DNA of 39,036 nt from Methanobacteriota archaeon (lineage in GTDB: Archaea > Halobacteriota > Methanomicrobia > Methanomicrobiales > Methanoculleaceae). The notes below the pieces were generated by a model. That model saw only the letters and a list, made by a program, of their open reading frames with translations. It was not told the origin of the DNA and did not search any database. Numbering within the stretch: the first letter of the stretch is position 1; every line of letters starts with the position of its first letter. Location of the stretch: NCBI GenBank assembly GCA_023457135.1, contig JAEWMO010000140.1, positions 1 to 39,036 on the forward strand, given 5' to 3'. Shown one piece after another: positions 24,190 to 31,730 of this stretch. The translations under genes and the position numbers were made by a program.

Positions 24190-25388
24190 CACAGGATCAC
24201 CTCCACCTCTTCGCCGACCTCGAGCCCCTCGCTCGATGCCGGGACACGCACCAGGCCCTCGCTCTGGACCAGGGTGTTGAGGAGCCCGGACTTCCCGAAG
24301 ACCGGCGTCGCCTCCCCGCCCCTGACGCTGACCCGGACATAATCCTCCCGCCCGCGGGCGGAGGGGACGTTCTGATTCAGCCGTGCACGCACGGTCCGCC
24401 GGGAGACGGTGGTATCGAGCATCGCCGCGAGCAGGTGGTCGACGATGGCGGTGAGCACGACAAAGGCCGAGGCCGGATGGCCGGGGAGCCCGATGACCGG
24501 TTTTCCACGTGCCGTCCCGATGATCGTGGGCTTGCCCGGCGCAAGAGCGATCCCGTGCACCAGCACCTCGCCGAGTTCCGCGATGACGGCGGCGGTGTTG
24601 TCCCGCTCGTCCTTCGAGGAGCCTCCCGAGACCAGGACCGCATCGCACCGGTCGAGCGCCGACGCGATCGCCTGGGTCAGCACCGCCCGGTCGTCCCTGA
24701 CAATCCCGAAGTAGACCGGATGGCAGCCCCGCTCCGTCACGAAAGCACCGGCAAGGTAGGAGTTCGCGTCCCGGACCTCGCCCGGCCCGGGGGTCACGGC
24801 GACGGGGACGAGCTCGTTTCCCGTGGAGATGATCCCGATCTTCGGGACCTTCGCCACAACGACCCGGTCGGCACCGACCGCTGCGGCGACGCCGATATCC
24901 CGTGGCGAGAGGACGCGGCCCCGGCTGAGAACCACCTCGCCGGCCTGGAAGTCCTCGCCGCGCAGGACCACGTTCTCGCCGGGCGCCACCGGCCGGTGCA
25001 CCAGGATGTCGTCGCCGATCTGCTCGGTGTGCTCGATCATCACGGCCGCGTCCGCGCCTTCGGGGAGGGCGCCGCCGGTGGGGACGTAGTGGCACGACCC
25101 GGGGGAGACCCTCCCGGGGTCTGCGCTCCCCATCCCGACCCGGCCCCGGCACTGGAGCATCGCCGGGATGGCCTCGGAGGCACCGGTGGTCTCGGCCGCA
25201 GCGACCCCGTAGCCGTCGACCGTCGACCGGTTGAACCCCGGTATATCGACATCGGCACGGACATCCTGCACGAGGACCCGGTGGAGTGCGTCCTCAAGCG
25301 GCACCTCTTCCCGCCCGGGCGGAGGTGCGATCCTCCGCACCGCCGCCACGGCCTCGCTGACCGCGACGACCTCGAGAAAGAGGCTCAT
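24186..25388 (-). CDS. moeA: Molybdopterin molybdotransferase MoeA
   Basis: The product has 400 residues from an ATG at 25388 (MSLFLEVVAVSEAV); the open frame upstream is discounted because it runs through the preceding small gene. Motifs are STVDGYGVAAAET, CHYVPTGGALPEGADAAVMIE, IISTGNELVPV, VSGGSSKDERDNTA and GLPGHPASAFV, the full MoeA set. The enzyme ligates molybdate or tungstate to adenylylated molybdopterin. The start codon overlaps the stop of the 60-residue gene as ATGA, and its own stop overlaps the GTG of the moeA-PBP gene, so the three are one operon. Two MoeA paralogues are common in archaea, possibly with separate metal preferences for molybdenum and tungsten, but the sequence does not decide which is which. 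Confidence 0.93.
   Translation of the reverse strand: MSLFLEVVAVSEAVAAVRRIAPPPGREEVPLEDALHRVLVQDVRADVDIPGFNRSTVDGYGVAAAETTGASEAIPAMLQCRGRVGMGSADPGRVSPGSCHYVPTGGALPEGADAAVMIEHTEQIGDDILVHRPVAPGENVVLRGEDFQAGEVVLSRGRVLSPRDIGVAAAVGADRVVVAKVPKIGIISTGNELVPVAVTPGPGEVRDANSYLAGAFVTERGCHPVYFGIVRDDRAVLTQAIASALDRCDAVLVSGGSSKDERDNTAAVIAELGEVLVHGIALAPGKPTIIGTARGKPVIGLPGHPASAFVVLTAIVDHLLAAMLDTTVSRRTVRARLNQNVPSARGREDYVRVSVRGGEATPVFGKSGLLNTLVQSEGLVRVPASSEGLEVGEEVEVILW
24194..24204 (-). promoter_or_regulatory. Full-length Shine-Dalgarno that decides the start of the moeA fusion gene
   Basis: The minus strand reads GGAGGTGATCC, an 11-base complement of the usual archaeal 16S rRNA 3' end. It lies inside the last codons of the upstream moeA and four bases before the GTG at 24189. 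The strong site may compensate for the non-ATG start. Confidence 0.7.
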
Positions 25389-25567
25389 CTGAAGCAGCCC
25401 AGCTGGCAGCTCCGGATCTTCAGTCTGGGCTCGCGCTGGTTGCAGTACCGGGCGATATCCATCTTCGGGATGCCGTACTTCTCCGAGATCTCGAAGGCCT
25501 GCGGGCAGGTGATCTCGTCTGTGATGCCGTACGCCTCGAACGCTTTCCGAATCTTTTCTTCGTCCAT
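25385..25567 (-). CDS. Conserved-looking 60-residue four-cysteine protein
   Basis: The product has 60 residues from the ATG at 25567; a GTG three codons earlier is possible. It is predicted to be mostly helical, with a helix-turn-helix-like stretch CPQAFEISEKYGIPKMDIA (about residues 21-39). Four cysteines, C21, C42, C54 and C58, could form one metal or Fe-S site. No known family was recognised. It overlaps moeA as ATGA and so is the first gene of a molybdopterin operon, which suggests a role in metal delivery, sensing or moeA regulation. TATA-like sequence AGTAAATCC lies just upstream near 25593-25600 and the leader is very short. It is divergent from dtdA. Confidence 0.7.
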   Translation of the reverse strand: MDEEKIRKAFEAYGITDEITCPQAFEISEKYGIPKMDIARYCNQREPRLKIRSCQLGCFR

Positions 25568-25661
25568 GGTACCCACACTGTCTGCCTGAAGAGAGATAGG
25601 ATTTACTGTCGGGCCAGTCAGGCATTACCATTTACCATACCGTCCGCCCATGTATGTACTG

Positions 25662-26975
25662 ATGCGGATCGCGCTGATCAACTCAAAGGAGGACATAGCA
25701 GGGGCAAACATCCGCGACCACCTCAGGTCCATGCTCGCAGAGGGGGGGCCCTGGCCGCTTGCAGAACAGCATACCCTGGCATTCCACGAGGTGCAGGGGA
25801 GGCTGATCTACCAGGACCGGATTGACGATGAGGTCGACGCCGATCTCATCATCTTCATCTCCCGGCACTCGAGCGTGCAGGCGGTGCCGGCACTGACCGT
25901 CCACGTGACCGGTAACTACGGCTCCGCCGACCTCGGCGGGGAGCCGGGAACCCTCGCGCCGGCGGCCCCCGAATGGATGCACGCCATCCTGACTAACCTT
26001 GCCTCCCGTGCCCCGGAGGGCTACCGGGTCTCCTACGAGGTGACGCACCACGGCCCGACGGCGCTTGCCGTGCCGTCACTCTTCGTCGAGATCGGGTCCA
26101 CCGCCGCCGAGTGGGCCGACCCGGCCGCCGGGAGAGCGGTGGCGGAGAGCATCCTCTCGGCGGTGCCGGAAGAGACGATCAACCTTATCGGCTTTGGGGG
26201 GACCCATTACGCCGTGCGGCAGACCGGGATCGCCCTCTCCTCCCTGGCGGCCTTCGGCCACATCGTGCCTGCCCGGCAGACCGGCGCCCTCACCCTGGCC
26301 CTCATCCGGCGGATGGAAGCGGCGAGCCGTGCCGTTGCCGCCTACATCGATAGAAAGTCGCTTGCCGCCGGCGAGGCAGGGCGGATCGAGCGGATGCTCG
26401 ACGGCGCCGGGATTCTCACCCTCTCCGAGTCGGAGGTTGTCGAAGCTTCGCGCCTCGAGTGGGCCACCTACCTTCAGGTGCGGGCTCTCGCCGAAACGAT
26501 CGCCGCCGGGTCCCGCATCCGCATCCACGGCCTTGCGGGGCAGGGAACCCCTGTTCCAGTCGAGGTGAACCCTGATCTGGTTGAAGAAACGTTAAAATCT
26601 TCTAAAGAGCGTTTTATTGAGTCAATATCAGGTTCTCCTGTCGTAAGCCTTTCAAAAGGCTCAAAAGAGGTTCTTCCAACGTTTATTGGGTTTGCAGATG
26701 CGGCCTCCCGACTCGCAAGTGATATAACTACCCTGTGTGTAAAACTCTTACTTATCTGTGAAAATGCTGTTATCGACGGTGATCACCTCGTCCTCCGGAA
26801 GGTGCGGTTCGACCCCGAGAAGGCGCGCATGCTCGGGGTCCCTCAAGGACCGCTCTTCGCCATGCTTGCCGGCGGGAAAGCGGTCGAGATCGAGGGGCGA
26901 ACGATCACACCCGATACAGTGCAGACAACCAGTGTAAAGCGGATACTAATCCCGGGATTGGAGAGATACATATGA
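25662..26975 (+). CDS. dtdA: D-aminoacyl-tRNA deacylase (archaeal DtdA/GEK1 type)
   Basis: The product has 437 residues from the ATG at 25662 (MRIALINSKED); an ATG at 25650 would add four residues. Family motifs are ADLIIFISRHSS, VTGNYG, EVTHHGPTALAVPSLFVEIG and LIGFGGTHYA. The enzyme removes D-amino acids from mischarged tRNA in the cytoplasm. The C-terminal third (about residues 305-437) is an extra domain ending VPQGPLFAMLAGGKAVEIEG, seen in longer archaeal members. Between about 26577 and 26770 the DNA becomes AT-rich, with many A/T-ending codons, unlike the GC-rich rest of the gene. The stop overlaps the ftsZ start as ATGA, so the two are coupled. Confidence 0.9.
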   Translation: MRIALINSKEDIAGANIRDHLRSMLAEGGPWPLAEQHTLAFHEVQGRLIYQDRIDDEVDADLIIFISRHSSVQAVPALTVHVTGNYGSADLGGEPGTLAPAAPEWMHAILTNLASRAPEGYRVSYEVTHHGPTALAVPSLFVEIGSTAAEWADPAAGRAVAESILSAVPEETINLIGFGGTHYAVRQTGIALSSLAAFGHIVPARQTGALTLALIRRMEAASRAVAAYIDRKSLAAGEAGRIERMLDGAGILTLSESEVVEASRLEWATYLQVRALAETIAAGSRIRIHGLAGQGTPVPVEVNPDLVEETLKSSKERFIESISGSPVVSLSKGSKEVLPTFIGFADAASRLASDITTLCVKLLLICENAVIDGDHLVLRKVRFDPEKARMLGVPQGPLFAMLAGGKAVEIEGRTITPDTVQTTSVKRILIPGLERYI

Positions 26976-28069
26976 AGTCCATCGTAGAAGAGGCACTTTC
27001 ACGGGCACGAGAGGAGCAGCGCTTCGCCGAACCCATGGGGGTCGACAAGGATCTTGAGGATATCCTCATGGAACTCCGGACTGAGATCGCGGTCGTCGGC
27101 TGCGGCGGCGGCGGTTCGAATACGGTCACCCGGATGGCAGAGGAAGGCATCAACGGAGCGCGGCTGGTCGCCCTCAATACCGACGCCCAGCACCTCATCC
27201 GGACCCGGGCAGAAACCCGGATCCTGATCGGGAGGCAGAGGACCCGGGGTCTCGGTGCGGGCTCGATTCCGCAGGTCGGGGAGGAGGCCGCTCTCGAGAA
27301 CGAGGACGACATCAAGCGGGCCGTCGAAGGCTGCGACATGGTCTTCATCACCACCGGTCTCGGCGGCGGGACCGGCACCGGCTCCGCACCCGTGGTCGCG
27401 AAATCGGCCCGCGAAGAGGGTGCCCTGACGATCGCCGTCGTCACCCTGCCGTTCACTGCCGAAGGCGCAATCCGCGGGCAGAACGCCGAGGCGGGTCTCG
27501 AGCGGCTCCGCGAGGTGGCGGATACCGTCATCGTCGTCCCGAACGACCGTCTGCTCGAGGTCGTTCCCCGGCTCCCGCTCCACGCCGCCTTCAAGGTCTC
27601 CGACGAGGTGCTGATGCGGGCGGTCAAGGGCATCACCGAGCTCATCACGATGCCCGGTCTCGTCAACCTCGACTTCGCCGATGTCCGGACCGTCATGGAG
27701 CGCGGCGGCGTCGCGATGATCGGTATGGGCGAGAGCGACAGTGAGGACAAAGCCGCCGACTCCGTCAAGAAGGCGCTGCGCTCCCCGCTGCTCGATGTGG
27801 ACATCTCCGGCGCGAGTGCTGCGCTCGTCAACGTTGTCGGTGGTCCGGATATGACGATGTCCGAGGCTGAAGGCGTCATCCAGGAGGTTTACGACCGTAT
27901 TGACCCTGACGCCCGGATCATCTGGGGCGCGCAGGTCGATCCCGAGATGCAGGGCAGGATGCGGACGCTTCTCGTCGTCACCGGCGTTCGGTCACCACAA
28001 ATATATGGGAGAAATGAAAAGAGTATGCCACGCATGATGAAACAGTTTGAGATCGACTTTCTGAAGTGA
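26972..28069 (+). CDS. ftsZ: Cell division protein FtsZ
   Basis: The product has 365 residues. The tubulin/FtsZ signature GGGTGTG lies at 131-137, the N-terminal nucleotide loop is VVGCGGGGSNTV (41-52), and NTDAQHL and NLDFADVRTVM, with the catalytic T7-like loop, are in place. Euryarchaeal FtsZ polymerises with GTP at the division site. The first 36 residues are a charged leader before the GTPase core. The ATG overlaps the dtdA stop. secE begins seven bases after the stop, so dtdA, ftsZ, secE and spt5 are probably transcribed together; an AT-rich segment inside dtdA might hold an extra promoter. Confidence 0.96.
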   Translation: MKSIVEEALSRAREEQRFAEPMGVDKDLEDILMELRTEIAVVGCGGGGSNTVTRMAEEGINGARLVALNTDAQHLIRTRAETRILIGRQRTRGLGAGSIPQVGEEAALENEDDIKRAVEGCDMVFITTGLGGGTGTGSAPVVAKSAREEGALTIAVVTLPFTAEGAIRGQNAEAGLERLREVADTVIVVPNDRLLEVVPRLPLHAAFKVSDEVLMRAVKGITELITMPGLVNLDFADVRTVMERGGVAMIGMGESDSEDKAADSVKKALRSPLLDVDISGASAALVNVVGGPDMTMSEAEGVIQEVYDRIDPDARIIWGAQVDPEMQGRMRTLLVVTGVRSPQIYGRNEKSMPRMMKQFEIDFLK

Positions 28070-28075
28070 GCCGGT

Positions 28076-28285
28076 ATGATGGACTATAAAGAGAAATTTG
28101 AAGAAGTAAAGTCGCTCAAGATCGAAGAGGAACTCTTTAAGAAATACTGGCGCGTGCTGAAACTGGCACGGACGCCGACCCGCGACGAGTTCTCCAAGAT
28201 CGCGATCGTGGCGGCTGCCGGGATTCTCCTCATCGGTCTTGTCGGCTTTATCGTGTATGAGATCATGCTGGTCCTGCCGAACTGA
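28076..28285 (+). CDS. secE: Protein translocase SecE/Sec61-gamma subunit
   Basis: The product has 69 residues (ATG at 28076; an adjacent ATG at 28079 is possible). A charged amphipathic N-terminal helix (about 1-38, with KKYWRVLKLARTPTRDEF) precedes one membrane segment at about 43-65. The RVLKLARTPTRDEF region is typical of archaeal SecE, which clamps the SecYE channel. The stop overlaps the start of spt5 by one base, the usual archaeal secE-spt5 order. Confidence 0.92.
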   Translation: MMDYKEKFEEVKSLKIEEELFKKYWRVLKLARTPTRDEFSKIAIVAAAGILLIGLVGFIVYEIMLVLPN

Positions 28286-28764
28286 TGGCTATGGCTGAGA
28301 GCGTAAACAGAGTATATGCGATCAAGACGACCGCGAAGCAGGAGCGGACGGTAGCCGACAACATCGAGAAGGTGGTCCGGGAGCAGAAGGACATCCACGT
28401 GATGGCCGTCATGGTTCCCGAAGAACTGAAAGGCTACGTTCTCGTGGAGAGTCCGGACCCTATCGCCCTGATCGAGCAGCTGGTCGAGCTGATCCCCCAC
28501 GCGCGCGCGGTGGTGCAGGGTTCGACCGCGCTCTCCGAGGTCGAGCACTTCCTGGTGCCGAAGCCGGTGGTCAGCGGCATCACCGAGGGCACGATCGTCG
28601 AGATCATCGCAGGCCCGTTCAAGGGCGAAAAAGCTGTCGTAAAGAGGATCGATTCCGGAAAGGAAGAGATCACCGTCGAACTGTACGAGAGCATGGTCCC
28701 CATCCCGATCACCGTGCGCGGCGACTCGGTCCGCGTCGTGGAACGGTCGGAAGAGGCCAGCTGA
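28285..28764 (+). CDS. spt5: Transcription elongation factor Spt5 (NusG homologue)
   Basis: The product has 159 residues; ATG at 28285 or, two codons later, at 28291. An NGN domain occupies about residues 10-95 (VYAIKTTAKQERTVADNIEK to GYVLVESPD) and a KOW domain follows (VEIIAGPFKGEKAVVKRID, about 108-130). Spt5 with Spt4 binds RNA polymerase over the DNA cleft and increases processivity, and in archaea it also couples transcription to ribosomes. It directly follows secE. The message probably ends at the pyrimidine tract just after the stop, before the L11 promoter. Confidence 0.95.
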   Translation: MAMAESVNRVYAIKTTAKQERTVADNIEKVVREQKDIHVMAVMVPEELKGYVLVESPDPIALIEQLVELIPHARAVVQGSTALSEVEHFLVPKPVVSGITEGTIVEIIAGPFKGEKAVVKRIDSGKEEITVELYESMVPIPITVRGDSVRVVERSEEAS

Positions 28765-28768
28765 AGAG

Positions 28769-28787
28769 TTCTTCTCCCTTCTTTTTC
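28769..28787 (+). terminator. Pyrimidine/T-rich terminator after spt5
   Basis: A tract rich in T and C (TTCTTCTCCCTTCTTTTTCC) begins a few bases after the spt5 stop. Archaeal terminators are often such T-rich tracts. It separates the ftsZ-secE-spt5 message from the ribosomal protein operon. Confidence 0.45.
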
Positions 28788-28890
28788 CGGCCAGGGCCGG
28801 GTCTTTGCGCCGTCATCGTTGCTTCCTGCCGGAAGGCATCCCCATCAGCAGTTCGGCCCTGCCGCTATCCCCGGACCCCCTCTGCACTAT

Positions 28891-28900
28891 ACCTTTAAAT
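28891..28900 (+). promoter_or_regulatory. Promoter (TATA box) of the L11-L1-P0-L12 operon
   Basis: ACCTTTAAAT matches the archaeal TATA box. Transcription should start near 28921, giving a 45-base leader that includes a small hairpin, ATTCC-CCTGA-GGAAT, and a GGTGA ribosome binding site seven bases before the L11 ATG at 28966. Confidence 0.65.
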
Positions 28901-28965
28901 CCCGTTACGTCGACCTTGGATAACCCAGGCAACTATTCCCCTGAGGAATAAGCTGGTGAATTTGT

Positions 28966-29442
28966 ATGGCAGAAACGGTCGAGGTATTGGTACCCGGCGG
29001 CAAGGCCACAGCAGGCCCGCCTCTGGGCCCCGCACTCGGACCTCTCGGAATCAACGTGAAGGCCGTCGTCGACGAGATCAACAAGAAGACGGCTGACTTC
29101 AACGGCATGCAGGTGCCGGTGACAGTCACGGTCGACGACAAGCGGAACTTCACGATTGAGGTGGGTATTCCGCCCACGACGGCGCTCGTTATGAAAGAGG
29201 CCGGTATCACGAAGGGGTCTGCAGAGCCGGGTGCTTTAGTGGCAGGAGATCTGCCGCTGGAGGCCGCTGTCCGTATTGCCCGTATGAAACTTGATGACAT
29301 GCTCTCGTACGATCTGAAGTCGGCCGTCAAAGAGGTCGTCGGAACGTGCGTGAGCGTCGGTGTCACCGTCGAGGGCAAGAAGCCCCGCGAGATGATCCAG
29401 GCCATCAACAACGGGGAATACGACGGCGTACTCGTCGCATAG
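28966..29442 (+). CDS. rpl11: 50S ribosomal protein L11
   Basis: The product has 158 residues. VLVPGGKATAGPPLGPALGP (about 6-25) is the L11 N-terminal signature, with NVKAVVDEINKKTADF next and the RNA-binding C-terminal domain ending in GEYDGVLVA. L11 forms the stalk base with P0 and binds the GTPase centre of 23S rRNA. It is the first gene of the archaeal L11-L1-P0-L12 operon, with a dedicated promoter and a 51-base gap before L1. Confidence 0.97.
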   Translation: MAETVEVLVPGGKATAGPPLGPALGPLGINVKAVVDEINKKTADFNGMQVPVTVTVDDKRNFTIEVGIPPTTALVMKEAGITKGSAEPGALVAGDLPLEAAVRIARMKLDDMLSYDLKSAVKEVVGTCVSVGVTVEGKKPREMIQAINNGEYDGVLVA

Positions 29443-29453
29443 ATGTCAGACAA

Positions 29454-29487
29454 CCATAGAAGATCGTGAGGTCGTGTACTATGGAGG
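29454..29487 (+). promoter_or_regulatory. Candidate L1 autoregulatory hairpin covering the L1 ribosome binding site
   Basis: In the gap before the L1 gene, CCATAG (29454-29459) pairs with CTATGG (29479-29484), and inside it GATC (29462-29465) pairs with GGTC (29470-29473) around the loop GTGA. The two stems are separated by an asymmetric internal loop (AA against GTGTA), a shape like the L1 site on 23S rRNA. The last two bases of the outer stem are the first two of the GGAGG ribosome binding site (29483-29487). Archaeal L1 is known to repress its own operon at the translational level. The specific site here is inference. Confidence 0.5.
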
Positions 29488-29493
29488 CAAAGG

Positions 29494-30135
29494 ATGGTTG
29501 ATAAAACCAGTATACAGAAAGCCGTGATGGCGGCACTGGAGAAGGCTCCGGAACGGAAGTTCAAGGAGAGCGTGGATATCACCGTCAACCTCAGGAATAT
29601 CGATATGTCCCAGCCCAAGAATCGTATCGATGAGACGATTCTCCTCCCGAACAGTCTTGACAACGTCAAGATCGCTGTGCTCGGGAAGGGCGACATCACC
29701 ACGCAGGCAAAAGAGGTGAATGTGGACCTTATCATTGGCCCTGAGGAGATCGAGCGGCTCGGTGGGGAACCCCGGGAAGCCCGTAAGATGGCGGAGGATT
29801 ACCAGTTCTTCCTTGCCGAGACGGCAATGATGCCTCTCGTCGGCCGTTACCTCGGTGTCAGGCTCGGTCCGCGCGGAAGGATGCCGATGCCCGTTCCCCA
29901 GGGAATGGATGTCAGGCCCATTGTTCAGCGTCTCCGGAGTTCCGTCAAGATCCGGACGAAGGACAAGAAGGTCTTCCACGCAAAGGTCGGTTCGGCCGGC
30001 ATGGACCCCGCAGCAATCGCTGAGAATATCGATGTAGTTCTGCGGAGAGTCGAGTCCGTTCTTGAGAGCGGAGCGCTCAATGTCCACTCGGTCTACGTGA
30101 AGACGACCATGGGGCCGGCCGTGAGGGTGATCTAG
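29494..30135 (+). CDS. rpl1: 50S ribosomal protein L1
   Basis: The product has 213 residues, the normal archaeal size. The two-domain L1 fold shows in NVDLIIGPEEIERLGGEPREA, GRYLGVRLGPRGRMPMPVPQG and VFHAKVGSAGMDP. L1 binds the mobile stalk of 23S rRNA and releases deacylated tRNA. GGAGG lies six bases upstream of the ATG at 29494 and sits at the base of a hairpin that may be its own binding site. Its TAG stop is immediately followed by the P0 ATG. Confidence 0.97.
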   Translation: MVDKTSIQKAVMAALEKAPERKFKESVDITVNLRNIDMSQPKNRIDETILLPNSLDNVKIAVLGKGDITTQAKEVNVDLIIGPEEIERLGGEPREARKMAEDYQFFLAETAMMPLVGRYLGVRLGPRGRMPMPVPQGMDVRPIVQRLRSSVKIRTKDKKVFHAKVGSAGMDPAAIAENIDVVLRRVESVLESGALNVHSVYVKTTMGPAVRVI

Positions 30136-31161
30136 ATGGCACTCTATACGCACCACCTGCCCCGGTGGAAGAAGGAAGAAGTTGAGGAGATCAAGCGCGG
30201 GATCGAGGGGCATACCCTTGTCGGCGTCGTGGATATGTACGGCATTCCTGCCTCGCAGATCCAGCAGATCCGGCGGAACCTCCGCGGCACCGCGACGGTG
30301 AAGATGGCCCGCAACACGCTGATCGAGCACGCCTTAAACGAGCTCGGCGGCAGCGTGGCTACCCTGAACGATCACGCCGGCGGCCAGAGCGCCCTGATCT
30401 TCACGAACGAGAACCCCTTCAAGCTCTTCAAGCTGCTGGAGAAGACGAAGACCAAGATGGCGGCGAAGCCCGGCGAGACCGCTCCCGAGGATATCGTCGT
30501 CCCGAAGGGTCCGACCACCTTCAAGCCCGGCCCGATCGTGGGCGAGCTCCAGCAGGTGGGCATTCCCGCAGCCATCGAGGGCGGCAAGGTCAAGATCCGT
30601 GAGAACAAGACGGTCGTCAAGAAGGGCGAGGTCATCAACAAGAAGGTCGCCGAAGCCCTCGTGAAGCTCAGCATCAAGCCGATGGACGTCGGTCTGATCC
30701 TGCTCGCTGCACACTACAAGAGCACCGTCTTCACGCCGGACCTTCTTGCTATCGACGAAGAGTCCTACGTGAACAACATCATGCTCGCCGCCCGGCAGGC
30801 ATTCAACCTCTCGGTGAATGCGGCTATCCCGACCGCGCTGACGATCGAAGCGATCATCGGCAAGGCGGTGCGCGATGCCCGGAGCGTCGGTGTCGAGGCG
30901 CCTATCTACGAGAAGGATATCGCCGACCTGATCATCGGGCGTGCACAGCGCGAGATGCTGGTCGTGGCGCTCGCGGCACAGGACCACGGGTTCGAGCTTG
31001 ATGAGGCTACCCTGAAGGCGGCATCGGCCGCAGCCGCTGCGGCACCCGCCGCGGCCCCGGCGGCAGCCGAGGCAAAGCCCGAGGAAGAAGAGAAGGAAGA
31101 GGAGAAGAAGGAAGAGGAAGAGGAGAGCGGCATGGCCGGTCTCGGCGCCCTCTTCGGCTAA
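30136..31161 (+). CDS. rplP0: Ribosomal stalk protein P0 (L10)
   Basis: The product has 341 residues. The N-terminal rRNA-binding region begins MALYTHHLPRWKKEEVEEIK and includes RRNLRGTATVKMARNTLIEHA. The archaeal insertion domain is in the middle (about 110-180). The C-terminal helices that bind L12 dimers are followed by an alanine-rich hinge and the tail SGMAGLGALFG, which is identical to that of L12. It starts directly after the L1 stop with no gap, so translation is probably coupled. It anchors the L12 stalk for factor binding. Confidence 0.96.
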   Translation: MALYTHHLPRWKKEEVEEIKRGIEGHTLVGVVDMYGIPASQIQQIRRNLRGTATVKMARNTLIEHALNELGGSVATLNDHAGGQSALIFTNENPFKLFKLLEKTKTKMAAKPGETAPEDIVVPKGPTTFKPGPIVGELQQVGIPAAIEGGKVKIRENKTVVKKGEVINKKVAEALVKLSIKPMDVGLILLAAHYKSTVFTPDLLAIDEESYVNNIMLAARQAFNLSVNAAIPTALTIEAIIGKAVRDARSVGVEAPIYEKDIADLIIGRAQREMLVVALAAQDHGFELDEATLKAASAAAAAAPAAAPAAAEAKPEEEEKEEEKKEEEEESGMAGLGALFG

Positions 31162-31189
31162 CACTATTTCAACCAGAGGTGAATCAACA

Positions 31190-31504
31190 ATGGAGTATAT
31201 CTACGCTGCACTGCTCCTGCACAACGCAGGCAAGGACGTAACTGAAGAGAATGTGACTGCTGTCCTGAACGCGGCCGGTGTCGCCGTCCAGGATGCCCGC
31301 GTGAAGGCCCTCGTCGCCGCACTCGAGGATGTAAACATCGAGGAGGCCATCAGCAAGGCCGCCGTCGCGCCGGTCGCCGCTGCACCCGCAGCCGCCGCCC
31401 CCGCCGCCGCTGCACCCGCCGCCGAGGAAGCAGCCGAGGAAGAGGGGAAGAAGGAAGAGGAAGAAGAGAGCGGCATGGCCGGTCTCGGTGCCCTCTTCGG
31501 CTAA
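31190..31504 (+). CDS. rpl12: Ribosomal stalk protein L12 (P1 type)
   Basis: The product has 104 residues. MEYIYAALLLHNAGKDVTEE is the dimerisation domain of archaeal L12/P1. An alanine-rich hinge (about 60-82) and an acidic segment follow, ending SGMAGLGALFG, the element that contacts GTPase factors and is shared with P0. It lies 28 bases after P0 with an AGAGGTGA ribosome binding site and closes the operon. A T-tract follows the stop. Confidence 0.96.
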   Translation: MEYIYAALLLHNAGKDVTEENVTAVLNAAGVAVQDARVKALVAALEDVNIEEAISKAAVAPVAAAPAAAAPAAAAPAAEEAAEEEGKKEEEEESGMAGLGALFG

Positions 31505-31508
31505 AACT

Positions 31509-31519
31509 ATTTTTCTTTT
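31509..31519 (+). terminator. T-tract terminator of the L11-L12 operon
   Basis: A run of ten T interrupted by one C begins five bases after the L12 stop. A small hairpin, CCGGC-GGTTT-GCCGG, lies just beyond. Position after an operon of highly expressed genes supports termination here. Confidence 0.6.
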
Positions 31520-31674
31520 GCCGGCGGTTTGCCGGTAGTCGTTACGACATGATTCTTTCGGGACCTTCTTCGATAGGTCACTCCATGAGTTGTAACTCTT
31601 TCCTGCCACTAATCGGTCGGCGGGATGTATGGGTAACCGTGACCGAAGCGGTCTGAGACCTGGAGTGGGAGAAC

Positions 31675-31695
31675 GGGGGAGGGCAACGCTCCCCC
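31675..31695. repeat. GC hairpin in the gap between the ribosomal operon and the secreted protease gene
   Basis: GGGGGAG pairs with CTCCCCC around a seven-base loop. A similar G-run/C-run hairpin occurs near 16124-16144 in the structured interval. It may terminate the minus-strand protease gene, whose stop is 36 bases away, or be part of a dispersed element. The rest of the 226-base gap shows nothing else recognisable. Confidence 0.35.
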
Positions 31696-31730
31696 TGGAT
31701 AAGGGACTCTATTCTTCTTTTCCGGCCGTC

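Noticed and set aside
31022..31504. The repeated alanine-rich and acidic coding ends of P0 and L12 as a DNA repeat
   Set aside because: The shared tail is a known functional feature of archaeal stalk proteins, not a mobile or structural repeat.
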